A program made the position numbers and the translations under genes. DNA of 64,000 nucleotides from Flavobacterium sp. IB48 (lineage in GTDB: Bacteria > Bacteroidota > Bacteroidia > Flavobacteriales > Flavobacteriaceae): positions 1,568,327-1,632,326 of the forward strand of contig NZ_JAEFCA010000001.1 in NCBI RefSeq assembly GCF_016405855.1. Reading direction: 5' to 3'. The notes beneath the pieces were generated by a model. The model made no database searches. It was not told where the DNA came from and saw only the letters and a list, made by a program, of their open reading frames with translations. Position 1 is the stretch's first letter; every line of letters begins with the position of its first letter. Shown here in pieces: positions 62,527 to 64,000 of the stretch.

Positions 62527-63762
62527 TTGAATTTAGAATATTTCATAGCCAAAAGACTTATTACTGCAAAAGATTATAAAAGCAGTATATCGGCACCCAT
62601 TATAAAAATTGCTATTTCGGCAATCGCAATCGGAATTATCATGATGATGGTTTCTGTAGCGACTGGAATTGGTTTGCAGAAAAAAATTCGCGAAAAAGTT
62701 TCTGCTTTTAATGGCCAGATTATAATTTCTAATTACGATAATAACAATTCAGAAGTTACAACAGTTCCAATTTCGAAGAAGCAAGATTTCTATCCTAATT
62801 TTAAATCAGTTCCAGAAGTAAGTCATATTCAAGCTGTAGCTAGCAAAGCGGGAATAATTAGAACCGAAAATGCTTTTGAAGGAATAATATTCAAAGGAGT
62901 TGGTGCAGATTACGATTGGAATAATATTAAAGAATATATCGTAGATGGTAAAGTGCCAGATTTTACAAAAGCATTGAATGAAGATGTTATCATCTCGAGA
63001 TTTCTTGCTGATCGCTTAAATTTGAAAATCGGAGATCAATTCAATACTTTTTTTATTAAAGAGGAGCAAGGTAAGCTTCCAAACAGTCGTCGGTTTAAAA
63101 TCGCAGCCATATTTAATTCAGGATTTCAAGATTTTGATGCAACATATATTATTGGCGACATCCGACATATTCAGAGAATTAATAAATGGAACGAAAACGA
63201 AGTTGGAGCGTTTGAGGTTTTTGTCAAAGATTTTAATGAAATTAAATCAATAGGAAATAAAATCTACGAAGAAACATCATCTAATCTGGATACGAAAACC
63301 ATTGTAGAAAAATACAGTTATATTTTCGATTGGCTTCAGTTGTTCGATTTTAATATTGTAATCATCCTAGGAGTCATGATTCTAGTTGCTACCATTAATA
63401 TGGTGGTAGCATTGCTAGTTCTTATTTTAGAAAGAACTCAAATGATTGGAATTCTAAAATCGATGGGAGCAAATAACTGGTCAGTTCGTAAAATCTTTTT
63501 ATATAATGCTTTTTATTTAATTTTAAGAGGACTATTTTGGGGAAATTTAATAGGGATTTCAATTCTGTTGATTCAGCAACAATTCGGAGTAATTCAGTTA
63601 AACCCTGAAAACTATTATGTAAATCAAGCTCCTGTTTATCTAAATTGGCTTTATATACTCTTATTAAATCTGCTTACTGTTGGTGTTTGTTTTTTGGTGC
63701 TATTAATTCCCTCTTATATAATAACCAAAATATCCCCAGTAAAAGCAATTCGCTTCGATTAA
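62527..63762 (+). CDS. ABC transporter permease, LolC/FtsX type
   Basis: This 411-residue permease has an N-terminal helix (about 25-48), a large periplasmic domain (about 50-265) and three C-terminal helices, the FtsX/LolCE layout. The start is a TTG: a stop lies upstream in frame and the conserved LEYFIAKRLITAKDYKSSIS begins directly behind it. Such proteins release lipoproteins from the inner membrane with an ATPase, which is not in this window. A terminator with the CCCGACAG stem follows. Confidence 0.9.
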   Translation: MNLEYFIAKRLITAKDYKSSISAPIIKIAISAIAIGIIMMMVSVATGIGLQKKIREKVSAFNGQIIISNYDNNNSEVTTVPISKKQDFYPNFKSVPEVSHIQAVASKAGIIRTENAFEGIIFKGVGADYDWNNIKEYIVDGKVPDFTKALNEDVIISRFLADRLNLKIGDQFNTFFIKEEQGKLPNSRRFKIAAIFNSGFQDFDATYIIGDIRHIQRINKWNENEVGAFEVFVKDFNEIKSIGNKIYEETSSNLDTKTIVEKYSYIFDWLQLFDFNIVIILGVMILVATINMVVALLVLILERTQMIGILKSMGANNWSVRKIFLYNAFYLILRGLFWGNLIGISILLIQQQFGVIQLNPENYYVNQAPVYLNWLYILLLNLLTVGVCFLVLLIPSYIITKISPVKAIRFD

Positions 63763-63785
63763 GTAAAAAGTAAAATCGTAATATC

Positions 63786-63824
63786 AAACCCGACAGTTTT
63801 TGAAAAGCCGTCGGGTTTGCTTTT
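63786..63824 (+). terminator. Terminator of the permease gene, CCCGACAG stem
   Basis: AAACCCGACAG (63786-63796) pairs with CCGTCGGGTTT (63808-63818) with one mismatch, followed by GCTTTTG. It is the fourth use of this stem in the window. Confidence 0.75.
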
Positions 63825-63884
63825 GTACATATAATATAAGTATGGAATATGATCATGGGCAGATGCGAAACCTTAAGTTTTAAT

Positions 63885-63985
63885 AATAAACAAGGGCCGT
63901 TTCCCTCTATCGGCTCCAACTTTTGCGGCCGAATGCCTTCCCAAAAAGGATTTCCGTTTCCATCGGGGCTAAATGGGCTGTTTTT
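63885..63985. repeat. GC-richer intergenic repeat-like segment at the window end
   Basis: The stretch GGGCCGTTTCCCTCTATCGG to GGGGCTAAATGGGC stands out by GC content from the surrounding AT-rich DNA. It contains no convincing ORF: both strands have stops in the longer frames. It resembles the dispersed, non-coding repeats seen after genes in many flavobacteria. The element is probably incomplete at the edge. Confidence 0.45.
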
Positions 63986-64000
63986 GATAAGGGGTTTTCT

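Noticed and set aside
63674..63919. Minus-strand ORF across the end of the permease gene
   Set aside because: It runs antisense to a well-supported permease and through its terminator, and has no recognisable domain.

Overview
The window looks like chromosome of a flavobacterium, most likely a Flavobacterium species. It is AT-rich. Start codons lack purine-rich Shine-Dalgarno sites and usually follow A-rich stretches. Several promoters fit the Bacteroidota pattern TTTG-N17-19-TAnnTTTG. The gene families are typical of Flavobacteriia: an outer-membrane beta-barrel protein, an ExbB-ExbD-ExbD-TonB operon, DUF3857 proteins, DUF3109, DUF5808, and a DAHP synthase fused to chorismate mutase. I see no rRNA, tRNA, prophage, transposase or CRISPR array. 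Most of the window is a housekeeping backbone; the accessory material is small.

Layout. 0-11.9 kb: the end of an outer-membrane beta-barrel gene, aspartate kinase, an acetyltransferase, fructose-1,6-bisphosphatase, small lipoproteins, a TerB-like protein, a HupE/UreJ-dCMP deaminase-S41 protease run, and a MarC-family membrane protein. 12-17 kb: a DUF3109 protein and class Ia ribonucleotide reductase (nrdB, nrdA). 17-21.5 kb: an aromatic amino acid operon (prephenate dehydratase, aminotransferase, prephenate dehydrogenase, DAHP synthase-chorismate mutase). It is preceded by a Phe/Tyr-rich leader peptide and an attenuator. 21.6-34.5 kb: rsgA, a four-helix-bundle gene with inverted repeats at its borders, dtd, four tandem DUF3857 genes (one broken by a stop codon), a MazG-like pyrophosphohydrolase, aroA and queA.

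35-52 kb: kynureninase, an unknown 598-residue cysteine-containing protein, a penicillin acylase, two beta-lactamase-fold serine hydrolases with an AraC regulator, a DUF1254 lipoprotein and kynurenine 3-monooxygenase. 52-64 kb: a HerA-like ATPase, the exbB-exbD-exbD-tonB operon continuing into a PstS-like lipoprotein and a TPR protein, queE, a DinB/YfiT-like protein, a methyltransferase, a YkgJ-type cysteine-cluster protein and a LolC/FtsX-type permease.

How the genes work together. aroA and the aromatic operon carry carbon through the shikimate and prephenate branches to Phe and Tyr. The leader peptide probably couples operon transcription to charged Phe/Tyr tRNA. kynU and kmo are two steps of the kynurenine pathway from Trp towards quinolinate and NAD, in separate loci. 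queE and queA are early and late steps of queuosine synthesis. The TonB operon energises outer-membrane receptors such as the partial barrel at the left edge.

The most notable finding is the undocumented-looking 26-codon leader peptide (17078-17158) with mutually exclusive antiterminator and terminator stems upstream of pheA. Others are the DUF3857 array, in which three of four paralogues lack the transglutaminase Cys and His and one has a single in-frame nonsense codon; the four-helix-bundle gene whose inverted repeats touch its start and stop codons; and many dispersed intergenic inverted-repeat families, several of which double as terminators.
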